64,000 bases of DNA from Clostridiales bacterium UBA4039 (GTDB lineage Bacteria > Bacillota > Clostridia > Lachnospirales > Vallitaleaceae): assembly GCA_002382805.1 (NCBI GenBank), contig DGAD01000032.1:1-64000 (forward strand), given 5' to 3'. The notes beneath the pieces were generated by a model. The model was not told the origin of the DNA. It saw nothing but the letters and a program-made list of their open reading frames with translations, and did no database searches. Shown here piece after piece: positions 36,411 through 45,328 of the stretch; the first letter of the stretch is position 1; each line of letters starts with the position of its first letter. Made by a program: the position numbers and the translations under genes.

Positions 36411-37889
36411 ATGCAAAGACTACAGGTTTATATCAGCAAAACACAATTTAATAATTTGGCTCATGAATGCTCCGTGTTAATCCACGTCTTTTATCCCAAT
36501 CATTTAGTTGAATTAACAACAAAAAAAGATCGTTCAGATATTTCAGTAGAAATAGATGGCGATTCTTTTTATATTCGTTTTAATGGGTTAGGCGTAGAGA
36601 ATCAACAAGATAGCTACGGCTATAAAGTGACAAAAGACCTTCGTTATCAAGTGAAGGCGGCTTTGTTTGAATGCTTGGCAAAACGTACGGGATATTCACC
36701 AGCTTGGGGGATTTTGCAAGGAATACGTCCCACAAAGCTTGTGTTTAAAATAAAAAATGAATTGTCACAAAAACAGTCAATCGAGGCGTTGCATGAAGCA
36801 ATTGAACAAAGATTAACTTCAAAATATAAAGTTTCAAAAGCTATGGCAAAACTGGCAATTGAAGTTGCCTCTTATGAAGAAGGCTACCTTAAAACAGATG
36901 AAGATCATTCCTATCCGGTGGCTTCCGTATATGTAGGGATTCCATATTGTCCGACGCGGTGCCTATACTGTAGCTTCCCTTCCAATGGACTTGAAAAATA
37001 CGAACAAACACATGATGCCTATATGATTGCATTAAAAAAAGAACTCAATGCGATTCTACCATTAGTAAAAGATACCCATCAGTTAAGCACCCTATATATT
37101 GGAGGAGGGACACCAACAACTCTATCTGCAATGGAACTACAAGAACTCTTAAAGCATATAGATGGAATTACTCCCTTAAAAGATTACCAAGAAATTACTG
37201 TTGAAGCAGGACGACCAGATACCATCACAAAAGAAAAACTTGAAGTCCTTAAGCAAATGGGTGTGCAGCGAATTTCGATTAACCCACAAACGATGAATCA
37301 AGAGACGTTGGACTTGATTGGACGCAAGCATTCGGTTGAATCAATAAAAGAGGCATACATATTGGCAAAAGAAGTCGGGATCGAGCGAATAAATATGGAC
37401 CTGATTTTGGGGCTGCCTAATGAGCATATGAAGCAGATTCGTCAGACCTTTGAAGCGATTCAAGGGCTAAAACCTTCGGAGGTTACCGTACACACGTTGG
37501 CGATAAAAAACTCTTCGAGGCTAAAAGAAAAACAAGAAGGCTATTCTATGGCACAACGTGAAGAGATGGAAGATATTTTGGCTTTTTCGCGTCAGGTACT
37601 GATTGAACAGATGCATATGCAGCCTTATTATCTCTATCGACAAAAAAATATGGTGGCATCTTATGAAAATATTGGATATACCAGTGGATTTCCATGTTTA
37701 TACAATATGCAGATTATTGAAGAAGCAATCTCTATATACGCTTTTGGGGCTGGATCAACAACAAAAGTATGTCAGCCAAACGGACGATTGGAACGTGTGG
37801 AAAATGTGAAAAATGTTGACATCTATATTGAGCGAATTGAGGATATGATTAAGCGCAAGGGAAGGTACTTCACAGAATTTCAAAAATAG
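36411..37889 (+). CDS. hemZ: Oxygen-independent coproporphyrinogen III oxidase-like protein HemZ
   Basis: 492 residues. A ~160-residue N-terminal region is followed by the radical SAM motif GIPYCPTRCLYCSFPS (CxxxCxxC) and a HemN-like barrel with GGGTPTTLS and RISINPQTMN. HemZ-type proteins are the clostridial and Bacillus branch of anaerobic coproporphyrinogen dehydrogenases, which decarboxylate coproporphyrinogen III; heme synthesis in this organism is not shown by the window. The ATG follows the relA/spoT stop directly, so translation is coupled. Confidence 0.9.
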   Translation: MQRLQVYISKTQFNNLAHECSVLIHVFYPNHLVELTTKKDRSDISVEIDGDSFYIRFNGLGVENQQDSYGYKVTKDLRYQVKAALFECLAKRTGYSPAWGILQGIRPTKLVFKIKNELSQKQSIEALHEAIEQRLTSKYKVSKAMAKLAIEVASYEEGYLKTDEDHSYPVASVYVGIPYCPTRCLYCSFPSNGLEKYEQTHDAYMIALKKELNAILPLVKDTHQLSTLYIGGGTPTTLSAMELQELLKHIDGITPLKDYQEITVEAGRPDTITKEKLEVLKQMGVQRISINPQTMNQETLDLIGRKHSVESIKEAYILAKEVGIERINMDLILGLPNEHMKQIRQTFEAIQGLKPSEVTVHTLAIKNSSRLKEKQEGYSMAQREEMEDILAFSRQVLIEQMHMQPYYLYRQKNMVASYENIGYTSGFPCLYNMQIIEEAISIYAFGAGSTTKVCQPNGRLERVENVKNVDIYIERIEDMIKRKGRYFTEFQK

Positions 37890-37947
37890 TGTATAATAAT
37901 TAATAATTGTTATTATATAATAATCAAAAAGACAAGGAGATATGTCC

Positions 37948-39423
37948 ATGATTAGTGAAATAGGAAATGCAATGGTTATATTTGGAGGAACAGGGGATTT
38001 AACAAAAAGAAAACTTGTTCCTGCATTATATAATTTACTTATAGAGGGTCAGCTTCCGGATAATTTTTTCGTTGTTGCAGTAGGACGGCGTGATAAAACA
38101 ACAGAAGACTTTGTTGATGAAATGGAAGTCGCCTTAAAAGAGTTTAGTCGTAACAGTTATGATGAAAATGTATGGTTAAATTTAAAAACACGTATTTTTT
38201 ATTATCAGCTTAACTTTGATGGAAAAGAAGAGTATTTGGAGTTTGATACGTATTTGTGTAAGCTTGAGCATAAATATGCGACGAAGGGGAATCGGTTATT
38301 TTATTTAGCGGTGAGCCCGGAATATTTTGGTATTATTGTTGAAAAGCTGCATGAATATGGTTTGGCAAGTGATAATGGAAGCTATAAGCGTGTTGTTATT
38401 GAAAAACCTTTCGGAAAAGATTTAGCATCGGCAAAAGCGTTGAGTAAGCATATAACTCATGCTTTTGGCGAAGAAAACATCTATCGGATTGATCATTATC
38501 TTGGCAAAGAAATGTTGCAAAATATTATGGTTATACGATTTGCCAATGCATTTTTTGAACCCATCTGGAATAATAAATATATTGATCATATTCAGATTAC
38601 CAGTACAGAAACATTAGGTGTTCAAGAAAGAGGCGGTTATTACGAAAAAGCTGGTGCGATGAAAGACATGCTTCAAAATCACTTGCTTCAGCTTTTAGCG
38701 TTGACGGCAATGGAGCCGCCGGTGCATTTAGATACGGAATCCATTCGCGATGAGAAGGTAAAAGTTTTTAAAGGACTAAAGATATATGAAGAAGAGGAAG
38801 TGGATGACTATGTTGTTCGAGGACAATATGGACCAAGTGATGATGGACAAGTGATTGGATATCGTCAAGAAAACCGTACGGATGATCAATCCGATATAGA
38901 GACATATATCGCACTAAAGATTGAAATCGAAAACTTCCGTTGGTCAGGTGTTCCGTTCTATATTCGAACGGGAAAACGCTTAAAAGAAAAAACAGTTGAA
39001 GTTGTCATCCAGTTTAAATCCTTAGCAAAAATTTTATATCTAAAAGAATTAGATGACATGATGCCCAATCAGCTTATTATTCGAATTCAGCCAACAGAAG
39101 GGGTTTTCTTAAGATTTAATGCAAAAAAACCTGGTCAAACCAATGAAATTGTTCCGGTAAAAATGGATTTTTGTCAAAACTGTGAAGTAGGATATAATAG
39201 TCCAGAAGCTTATGAACGGCTATTGCTGGATGCAATGAAAGGTGAAAAAACACTGTTTACCCGTTGGGATGAAGTTGAATATTCATGGAGGTTCGTCGAT
39301 GCTATTCAAAATGCATGGAGTAAAAAGCACCCGGACTTTCCGAATTATGCTGCAGGAAGCCATGGACCTAAAGCGGCGGATGACTTAATAGAAAATGATG
39401 GACGACGCTGGGTGAATGAATAA
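37948..39423 (+). CDS. zwf: Glucose-6-phosphate 1-dehydrogenase
   Basis: 491 residues from ATG 37948, which is 8 bases from AAGGAG; ATG 37942 is in frame but only 2 bases from it. It oxidises glucose-6-phosphate with NADP, the first step of the oxidative pentose phosphate pathway. Signatures: the nucleotide-binding start VIFGGTGDLTKRKLVPALYNL and the active-site segment RIDHYLGKEMLQN. Length is normal. No gnd or pgl lies next to it. The A/T-rich gap before it has TATAAT boxes at 37892 and 37916 that could give a promoter, but no clear -35. Confidence 0.95.
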   Translation: MISEIGNAMVIFGGTGDLTKRKLVPALYNLLIEGQLPDNFFVVAVGRRDKTTEDFVDEMEVALKEFSRNSYDENVWLNLKTRIFYYQLNFDGKEEYLEFDTYLCKLEHKYATKGNRLFYLAVSPEYFGIIVEKLHEYGLASDNGSYKRVVIEKPFGKDLASAKALSKHITHAFGEENIYRIDHYLGKEMLQNIMVIRFANAFFEPIWNNKYIDHIQITSTETLGVQERGGYYEKAGAMKDMLQNHLLQLLALTAMEPPVHLDTESIRDEKVKVFKGLKIYEEEEVDDYVVRGQYGPSDDGQVIGYRQENRTDDQSDIETYIALKIEIENFRWSGVPFYIRTGKRLKEKTVEVVIQFKSLAKILYLKELDDMMPNQLIIRIQPTEGVFLRFNAKKPGQTNEIVPVKMDFCQNCEVGYNSPEAYERLLLDAMKGEKTLFTRWDEVEYSWRFVDAIQNAWSKKHPDFPNYAAGSHGPKAADDLIENDGRRWVNE

Positions 39424-39452
39424 CTATTGGTGCGGATTACAAGGAGGTTATT

Positions 39453-40085
39453 ATGAAAATACATGATATTTCAATGTTGATTGAACCGGAGATGATGGTA
39501 TATAAAGATGCGGATATAAAAAAACCGATTTTTGATGTGATTGGAAATCATCAGACAGGCTCTGCACATGAAACCAATGTAACGTTGAATATACATACGG
39601 GGACACATATTGATATGCCGCTACACATGATTAAGGATGGGAAGACACTCGACACATTTGATATACGTAGAATGATTACGCCATGTAAAGTGTTTGATTT
39701 GACGTATTTAGAGAAGAATGTAATCACGGCAGATGATATCAAAGACTTACCCATTCAAAAAGATGATTTTATTTTATTTAAGACACGGAATTCGTTTTAT
39801 GATAAAAGCCAAGGTTTTGACTATGACTTTGTTTATCTAGATGAAAGTGGTGCGAAGCTATTAAAAACATTGGAAATCAATGGTGTAGGGATAGATACGC
39901 TAGGTATTGAACGTGCGCAACCTAACCATATGACACATATTTCTTTGTTAGAAGATGATATAGTGATTTTGGAAGGGTTAGAGTTAAAAGCAATCAAAGA
40001 AGGGCAGTATGAACTTATTGCTTTGCCGTTAAAAATCAAAGGCGTTGAAGGTAGTTTTGTACGTGCAGTATTAATTGAAAAATAA
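39453..40085 (+). CDS. Cyclase-family metal-dependent hydrolase (kynurenine formamidase-like)
   Basis: 210 residues. The metal and catalytic motif HTGTHIDMPLHM (HxGTHxDxPxH) near residue 49 defines the cyclase/KynB superfamily; a second segment GIDTLGIERAQPNHMTH lies near residue 148. Members hydrolyse N-formylkynurenine or amides, or cyclise polyketides. No tryptophan-degradation genes are nearby, so the substrate is unknown. AAGGAGG precedes ATG 39453, 29 bases after zwf. A terminator follows. Confidence 0.82.
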   Translation: MKIHDISMLIEPEMMVYKDADIKKPIFDVIGNHQTGSAHETNVTLNIHTGTHIDMPLHMIKDGKTLDTFDIRRMITPCKVFDLTYLEKNVITADDIKDLPIQKDDFILFKTRNSFYDKSQGFDYDFVYLDESGAKLLKTLEINGVGIDTLGIERAQPNHMTHISLLEDDIVILEGLELKAIKEGQYELIALPLKIKGVEGSFVRAVLIEK

Positions 40086-40102
40086 CATATAGTATCAAAT
40101 AC

Positions 40103-40141
40103 TACAAGGTGTGTTTTTAAAAATACATCTTGTATTTTTTT
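40103..40141 (+). terminator. Terminator after the cyclase-family gene
   Basis: TACAAGGTGT (40103-40112) pairs with ACATCTTGTA (40125-40134) with one G-U pair, followed by seven T (40135-40141). Confidence 0.7.
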
Positions 40142-40158
40142 ATATCCTGTGGTAAACT
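40130..40158 (+). promoter_or_regulatory. Candidate promoter of the nitronate monooxygenase-like gene
   Basis: TTGTAT (40130-40135), 17 bases, TAAACT (40153-40158), 41 bases before ATG 40200. The -35 box overlaps the right arm of the preceding terminator. Confidence 0.4.
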
Positions 40159-40199
40159 AATTTTAGTTTGATTATCAAAGTAATAAGCAAGGAGACTAT

Positions 40200-41258
40200 A
40201 TGAAATTAAATGAACTCAAGATAAAAGATTTGACGTCAAAACTTCCGATTATCCAAGGAGGTATGGGCATTGGAGTGTCTGGATGGAAGCTGTCCTCAGC
40301 AGTGGCCAATGCAGGTGGAATCGGTATTGTCTCAGGAGCGCAAAGCGGATATCGTGAAAATGATTTTGCAAAAAATACGATTGAATCAAATCTGCGTGCA
40401 TTTCGTGAAGAAATACGAAAAGCTAAAGAAAACACTAAAGGAATCATCGGTGTGAATATTATGGTGGCTATGAAAAATTATGCGGAATTAGTGAAAGTAG
40501 CCGTAGATGAAAAAGTTGACCTGATTATATCAGGTGCTGGATTGCCATTAGATTTACCTGGTCTAGTCGAAGGTTCTGCAACAAAGATTGTTCCTATTGT
40601 ATCTTCCCTTCGAGCGGCAGAGCTCATTATGCGACGCTGGACAAAAAAGTTTCAAAGGCAACCAGATGCCATTGTTGTGGAAGGACCAGAAGCAGGTGGA
40701 CATTTAGGATTTAAGCGCGAGGAACTTCTCGACAACTCTGCACAAGATCTTTATACATTAGTAGCACAGTTAAAAGAGTATCTAGATGAAAAGGAACTCG
40801 ATATACCGATTATTGCGGCGGGAGGTATATTTCGAGGTGAAGATATTGTAAAGGCGATGGAAGCTGGTGCCAGTGGTGTGCAGATGGCAACACGCTTTGT
40901 TGCTACATATGAGTGTGATGCATCCGATGCATTTAAGCAGGCATATATTGATGCAAAAAAAGAAGATGTAGTTATTATGCAAAGCCCCGTGGGATTGCCT
41001 GGACGTGCACTAAGAAATCCTATGTTAAAAACGATCGAAAAAGAAGGACGCATCCCAGTAAAAAAATGTTATCATTGTGTACATAAATGCGATCCAAAGA
41101 CGACGCCTTTTTGTATTACGCAGGCACTAGTAAATGCAGTTAATGGAGATTTAGATCATAGTTTGCTTTTTGTGGGAAGTCGTGTTCCAGAGGTGGAAAA
41201 AATGCAGTCGGTACAAGAAATCTTTGATGAATTGGTAAATGAGGTTGAAGCTTTATAA
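40200..41258 (+). CDS. Nitronate monooxygenase / FabK-like FMN protein
   Basis: 352 residues. This is an FMN-binding TIM barrel of the NPD family: PIIQGGMGIGVSG at the start, VVEGPEAGGHLG around residue 160 and IIAAGGIFRGEDIVKAMEAGASGVQMATRFV phosphate-binding turns. Members either oxidise nitronates or reduce enoyl-ACP (FabK). A Cys cluster near residue 285 (KKCYHCVHKCDPKTTPFC) is an added feature typical of clostridial members and could bind Fe-S or zinc. No fatty-acid synthesis genes flank it, so either function is possible. CAAGGAG precedes ATG 40200, and a terminator follows at 41279. Confidence 0.8.
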   Translation: MKLNELKIKDLTSKLPIIQGGMGIGVSGWKLSSAVANAGGIGIVSGAQSGYRENDFAKNTIESNLRAFREEIRKAKENTKGIIGVNIMVAMKNYAELVKVAVDEKVDLIISGAGLPLDLPGLVEGSATKIVPIVSSLRAAELIMRRWTKKFQRQPDAIVVEGPEAGGHLGFKREELLDNSAQDLYTLVAQLKEYLDEKELDIPIIAAGGIFRGEDIVKAMEAGASGVQMATRFVATYECDASDAFKQAYIDAKKEDVVIMQSPVGLPGRALRNPMLKTIEKEGRIPVKKCYHCVHKCDPKTTPFCITQALVNAVNGDLDHSLLFVGSRVPEVEKMQSVQEIFDELVNEVEAL

Positions 41259-41278
41259 AAATTCATATATACTATAAG

Positions 41279-41306
41279 AAAAGACTTATCTTAAGATAGG
41301 TCTTTT
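41279..41306 (+). terminator. Terminator after the nitronate monooxygenase-like gene
   Basis: A 12-pair stem: AAAAGACTTATC (41279-41290) with GATAGGTCTTTT (41295-41306), one U-G pair, loop TTAA, ending in T. Confidence 0.7.
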
Positions 41307-41332
41307 AATTTTACGCGAATGGGAGAACGAGT

Positions 41333-42631
41333 ATGACAAGATTAAAACGCTTTAGAACGTTTATGTGTATAGTGTTAATTCAAGTCTTGACGGTAGGGCA
41401 GTTAGCGGCAATGGATGAAGCTATTATAGAAGATTCAATGCAGTCCTACTATTATGAAGCAAAGGAACTGGAAAAACTTGGTGTATTTAAAGGGACAAGT
41501 CAAGGGTTTGAACTCTATCGTGAACCGACTCGCTTAGAGGCGCTTATAATGATGATGCGAATGCTGGGACTAGAAGAAGAGGTCTTGGTGCGAGAAGATA
41601 GTACGAGCTATTTCTTGGATGTTCCTTCATGGGGCTATGAATATGTGAACATTGCTTTTGAAAAGGGGCTGACACAGGGAACAAGTGAAAGTGTGTTTGG
41701 GATGGATCAGACGGTCGATGCGAAGATGTTTTTGACGTTTATGCTGCGTGCCTTGAATTATAATGATAGGGAAGGTGATTTTTCCTACCAAGAAGCTGTA
41801 GAGTTTGCATTAAACATTAATTTGATTGATACACAACTAAAAGAAGAACTGGAACAAGCATCATTCACACGAAACCATGTGGCAAAAATTGTGTTCAATA
41901 CGTTGAATACGCCATTAGCTGATGATGAACGCACCTTGTCTCGAGTCTTGATTGATGAAGGGAAGCTAGTACAAGAGGACCAGACAAAAGGTCCGATAGA
42001 TACTTCGCCAGAGGATGATGCGACGGATGATGCGACGCCAAACGATGACAATAATGATGAAGAGGTTCAAGGTGCTGTTGAGGAATTGACACCTATTATG
42101 GGGGAAGCTATTGCTACGGCAAAGCAGTTGGAAAAATATTTATTGAGCAAGAATCCAAACCCTAAAATTAATACATCTGTTCGAGAATTCGCCCAACTAT
42201 GGATTGACGAAGGGGCACGAGAAGGTGTTCGAGGAGATATTGCTTTTGCACAAGCATGCCATGAAACAGGATACTTTAAATACGGTGGTATCGTTGAACC
42301 CCATCAAAACAACTATGGCGGTATCGGTGCCCTTAATGGCAATGCAACAGGGGAAGCTGCTACATTTTCTTCGCCTCAAGAAGGCGTACGAGCGAGTATT
42401 CAACATCTCAAAGCCTATGCATCTACAAAGGACTTGAGAAATGATGTGGTTGATCCACGGTTTGACCTTGTCAGTCGAGGTGTAGCGCCTTATGTTGAAG
42501 ACCTTGGTGGTAAGTGGGCATGGCCGGGATTTGATAGGTCAAAATACGCAACTTTAGAAGAAGCTTTAGCAGCAAAGGACTCCTATGGTCATACGATTCT
42601 AAAAAAATATGAAGATATCCTAGATATGTAG
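41333..42631 (+). CDS. Exported SLH-like cell-wall glucosaminidase
   Basis: 432 residues. A signal peptide (1 to ~26, ending QLAA) is followed by about 160 residues resembling two or three S-layer homology repeats (ELEKLGVFKGTSQGFELYREPTRLEAL-type; third less clear), which anchor proteins to secondary wall polymer. An acidic linker (EDDATDDATPNDDNNDEE) leads to a C-terminal GH73-type beta-N-acetylglucosaminidase with the catalytic Glu in FAQACHETGYF and the NNYGGIGA and EGVRASIQHLKAYA segments. It should cleave peptidoglycan glycan strands during growth or separation. GGGAGA precedes ATG 41333. It appears to be monocistronic. Confidence 0.85.
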   Translation: MTRLKRFRTFMCIVLIQVLTVGQLAAMDEAIIEDSMQSYYYEAKELEKLGVFKGTSQGFELYREPTRLEALIMMMRMLGLEEEVLVREDSTSYFLDVPSWGYEYVNIAFEKGLTQGTSESVFGMDQTVDAKMFLTFMLRALNYNDREGDFSYQEAVEFALNINLIDTQLKEELEQASFTRNHVAKIVFNTLNTPLADDERTLSRVLIDEGKLVQEDQTKGPIDTSPEDDATDDATPNDDNNDEEVQGAVEELTPIMGEAIATAKQLEKYLLSKNPNPKINTSVREFAQLWIDEGAREGVRGDIAFAQACHETGYFKYGGIVEPHQNNYGGIGALNGNATGEAATFSSPQEGVRASIQHLKAYASTKDLRNDVVDPRFDLVSRGVAPYVEDLGGKWAWPGFDRSKYATLEEALAAKDSYGHTILKKYEDILDM

Positions 42632-42665
42632 AGTATGCTTTCATAAAAATAATTCTAAGAAGGAA

Positions 42666-42693
42666 TTGACAAACCAATGAGTTTTGTTATAAT
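42666..42693 (+). promoter_or_regulatory. Promoter of the T-box-hemerythrin-thrS operon
   Basis: Perfect consensus boxes TTGACA (42666-42671) and TATAAT (42688-42693), 16 bases apart, leading into the T-box leader. Confidence 0.8.
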
Positions 42694-42704
42694 AAACATA
42701 ATAT

Positions 42705-42924
42705 ATTAAATCGACGACGAGACGAGTAGCATATGACGCTTGACAGAGAGGAAACGATGAGCTGAGACGTTTCTCATGACAACATATGTGAAGACTACCT
42801 CTGAGAGACCTTAATCCGGTTCGGTAACGCGTTATAGTTATAATGAAGTGGTTTTCAACAATTAGGGTGGAACCGCGGGAATATCTCGCCCCTTGCATAT
42901 ATAAATGTGCAAGAGGCGTTTTTT
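42705..42924 (+). promoter_or_regulatory. T-box riboswitch (threonyl-tRNA type)
   Basis: The T-box sequence AGGGTGGAACCGCG lies at 42864-42877. It is followed by a terminator: a 14-pair stem (42887-42900 with 42905-42918, one mismatch) and six T (42919-42924). Stem I is seen as GTAGCATATG pairing with CATATG...CTAC; the S-turn AGTA is on its 5' side and GAAGACTACC on its 3' side. ACT followed by A fits a threonine specifier codon, matching thrS downstream. Uncharged tRNA-Thr should stabilise the antiterminator and allow transcription of hemerythrin, thrS and perhaps the ChrA pair. Confidence 0.92.
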
Positions 42925-42944
42925 ATTTTATAGGAGGAAAGATT

Positions 42945-43361
42945 ATGTTATGGAATGATCGATTTGCATTTGGAATACCTGAGATTGATGAGCAGCATCA
43001 GCAATTATTTGCACTTATTGAACAAGTAAATGCACTTGAGCGTGATGTAAAAGATGGTATTGATTGTTATGATGAAGTGTATAATGTATTAAAAGAGTTA
43101 GAAGATTACACGGTATACCATTTTGAAGAAGAAGAAAAAGTGCTAGAAAGTGCAGGATATAATGATTTGGCGGCACATCAAAAAGAGCATAATTCATTTG
43201 TGCTAAAAGTTAAAGAGACATTGACAGAAGATTTGGATTTACGACAAGAAGGGGTTATTCGCGACTTATCCGAGTTTTTACTCGAATGGGTGTCGAACCA
43301 CATATTGTATACAGATGCCAAGTATGTAAGTGTTTTGAACAATAGAAAGAAGGTAGAATAA
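42945..43361 (+). CDS. Bacteriohemerythrin
   Basis: 138 residues from ATG 42945 (AGGAGG at 42932-42937); the longer in-frame start at 42843 lies inside the T-box and is not used. The full di-iron ligand set is visible: IDEQHQQLF, VYHFEEEEKVL, LAAHQKEHNSF and SNHILYTDAKY, giving five His and two carboxylates. Hemerythrins bind O2 reversibly and deliver or scavenge it. The stop shares a base with the thrS start (TAATG), so it is translationally coupled to thrS and sits between the T-box and thrS, an unusual place for an O2-binding protein. Confidence 0.92.
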   Translation: MLWNDRFAFGIPEIDEQHQQLFALIEQVNALERDVKDGIDCYDEVYNVLKELEDYTVYHFEEEEKVLESAGYNDLAAHQKEHNSFVLKVKETLTEDLDLRQEGVIRDLSEFLLEWVSNHILYTDAKYVSVLNNRKKVE

Positions 43362-45328
43362 TGAAAGTAACATTAAAAGACGGCTCATTTAAAGAATATA
43401 ATGAACCAAAGGCGATTATTGATATTGCTGCTGATATCAGCGAAGGTTTAGCACGTGTGGCATGTGCAGCAGAGTTAAATGATGAAGTGGTAGATTTACG
43501 TACGGTGATTTCAGAAGATGCACAGTTAAACATTTTGACATTTCAAGATGAAGCAGGACAGCGTGCTTATCGTCATACAGCATCCCACATCATGGCGCAA
43601 GCCGTTAAACGGCTATATCCAGAAGTAAAACTTGCCATTGGTCCAGCCATTGATACAGGGTTTTACTATGATTTTGAGACAGAGAATGCTTTAAAAGATG
43701 AACAACTTAAAGCCATTGAAGCGGAAATGAAAAAAATCATAAAAGAAAAGCAACCGATTGAGCGCTTTGAGCTTCCTCGTAATGAAGCAATTGCACTTAT
43801 GGAAGAAAAGCAAGAACCATATAAGGTTGAACTGATTCAAGAGTTGGCGGAAGATGCAATTATTTCGTTTTATCAACAAGGTGAGTTTGTGGATTTGTGT
43901 GCCGGACCGCACTTGATGAATACAAAGGCTGTTCAATCGTACGCGCTTTTAAGCACAGCAGGAGCTTACTGGCGAGGCGATGAGCGCAATAAGATGCTCT
44001 CTAGAATCTATGGAACGGCGTTTAGTCGCAAAGCAGATCTAAAGGACTATTTACATCAATTGGCTGAAGCAAAAAAACGCGACCATAATAAATTGGGACG
44101 TGAGCTAGGCATTTTTACAACATCAGACATTGTAGGTCAAGGTTTACCGCTTATGATGCCAAAAGGTGCAAAGCTTATGCAGATATTGCAACGTTATATT
44201 GAAGACATTGAAGAGATCTGGGGCTATGAATTTACTAAGACTCCAATTATGGCAAAATCAGACTTGTTCAAGATATCGGGGCATTGGGACCACTATAAAG
44301 ATGGTATGTTTATCTTAGGCGATGAAGAAAAAGATGAAGAAGTTTATGCCCTTCGTCCGATGACATGTCCTTTCCAATATGTTATTTATAAAGCAACACA
44401 ACATAGCTACAGAGATTTACCTGTGCGCTTGTCAGAGACATCAACTCTATATAGAAATGAATCTTCCGGAGAGATGCATGGACTTATTCGACTTCGTCAG
44501 TTTACCTTGTCGGATGCGCATATTATCTGTACACCGAGTCAACTCGAGGAAGAATTCACAAGCGTTGTTGAGCTTCTCCAAGAGATTATGCGAGCGCTTG
44601 GTATTGAAGAAGACGTGTGGTATCGTTTTTCCAAATGGGATTCAGAGCGTACGGATAAATACATTGATAACCCAGAAGCTTGGGAAAACACACAAAATAG
44701 TATGCGAGAAATACTAAATCACATTGGTTTGGATTATTATGAAGCGGATGGGGAAGCGGCTTTTTACGGTCCTAAATTGGATGTTCAGTTTAGAAATGTT
44801 CATGGAAAAGAAGATACATTGTTGACCATTCAAATTGACTTTGCTTTAGCAGAACGCTTTGATATGAGTTATGTTGATAGAGATAATGTTAAAAAACGCC
44901 CATTTATTATTCATCGAAGCTCTATCGGATGCTATGAGCGAACACTTGCGATGTTAATTGAAAAATATGCAGGAGCATTCCCATTATGGATGGCACCGAC
45001 ACAAGTGAAGTTGTTACCGATATCAGAGAAAAATCATGAGTATGCAGAAAAAGTTGCTCGTAAATTAAAGAGCATGGGATTGCGTGTGGATATTGATATG
45101 CGTGCAGAAAAGATTGGTTATAAGATCCGTGAAGCCAGACTTGAACGTTTACCATATCTTGCAATTATTGGACAGGAAGAAGAAGAGAAAAACTGTGTGA
45201 GTGTCCGAAGTCGTGAAAAAGGAGATGAAGGTTCGATTGACTTAGAGACATTTGCAAAACGTCTTGTTGAAGAAAATGCTTCTAAGTATATTTATCATCA
45301 ACATATGACAGAGGAAGAATCCGAATAA
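43361..45328 (+). CDS. thrS: Threonyl-tRNA synthetase
   Basis: 655 residues, full length. Domains in order: TGS (1-60), the editing domain with HTASHIMAQAVKRLYP and zinc/His region (FVDLCAGPHLMNT), the class II catalytic core (RPMTCPFQYVIYK, the motif 2 region LYRNESSGEMHGLIRLRQF and motif 3 IHRSSIGCYERTLAMLIE) and the anticodon-binding domain (LPISEKNHEYAEKVARKLKSMG-type). It charges tRNA-Thr. It is controlled by the T-box and coupled to the hemerythrin gene by a one-base overlap. Two chrA genes follow without a gap. Confidence 0.97.
   Translation: MKVTLKDGSFKEYNEPKAIIDIAADISEGLARVACAAELNDEVVDLRTVISEDAQLNILTFQDEAGQRAYRHTASHIMAQAVKRLYPEVKLAIGPAIDTGFYYDFETENALKDEQLKAIEAEMKKIIKEKQPIERFELPRNEAIALMEEKQEPYKVELIQELAEDAIISFYQQGEFVDLCAGPHLMNTKAVQSYALLSTAGAYWRGDERNKMLSRIYGTAFSRKADLKDYLHQLAEAKKRDHNKLGRELGIFTTSDIVGQGLPLMMPKGAKLMQILQRYIEDIEEIWGYEFTKTPIMAKSDLFKISGHWDHYKDGMFILGDEEKDEEVYALRPMTCPFQYVIYKATQHSYRDLPVRLSETSTLYRNESSGEMHGLIRLRQFTLSDAHIICTPSQLEEEFTSVVELLQEIMRALGIEEDVWYRFSKWDSERTDKYIDNPEAWENTQNSMREILNHIGLDYYEADGEAAFYGPKLDVQFRNVHGKEDTLLTIQIDFALAERFDMSYVDRDNVKKRPFIIHRSSIGCYERTLAMLIEKYAGAFPLWMAPTQVKLLPISEKNHEYAEKVARKLKSMGLRVDIDMRAEKIGYKIREARLERLPYLAIIGQEEEEKNCVSVRSREKGDEGSIDLETFAKRLVEENASKYIYHQHMTEEESE

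Noticed and set aside
42720..42860. T-box stem region considered as a tRNA gene
   Set aside because: It has no cloverleaf or TTCRA arm; the AGGGTGGAACCGCG motif and downstream terminator identify a T-box leader.
42843..42944. N-terminal extension of the hemerythrin frame
   Set aside because: It lies within the T-box and terminator and lacks hemerythrin homology; AGGAGG precedes the internal ATG at 42945.
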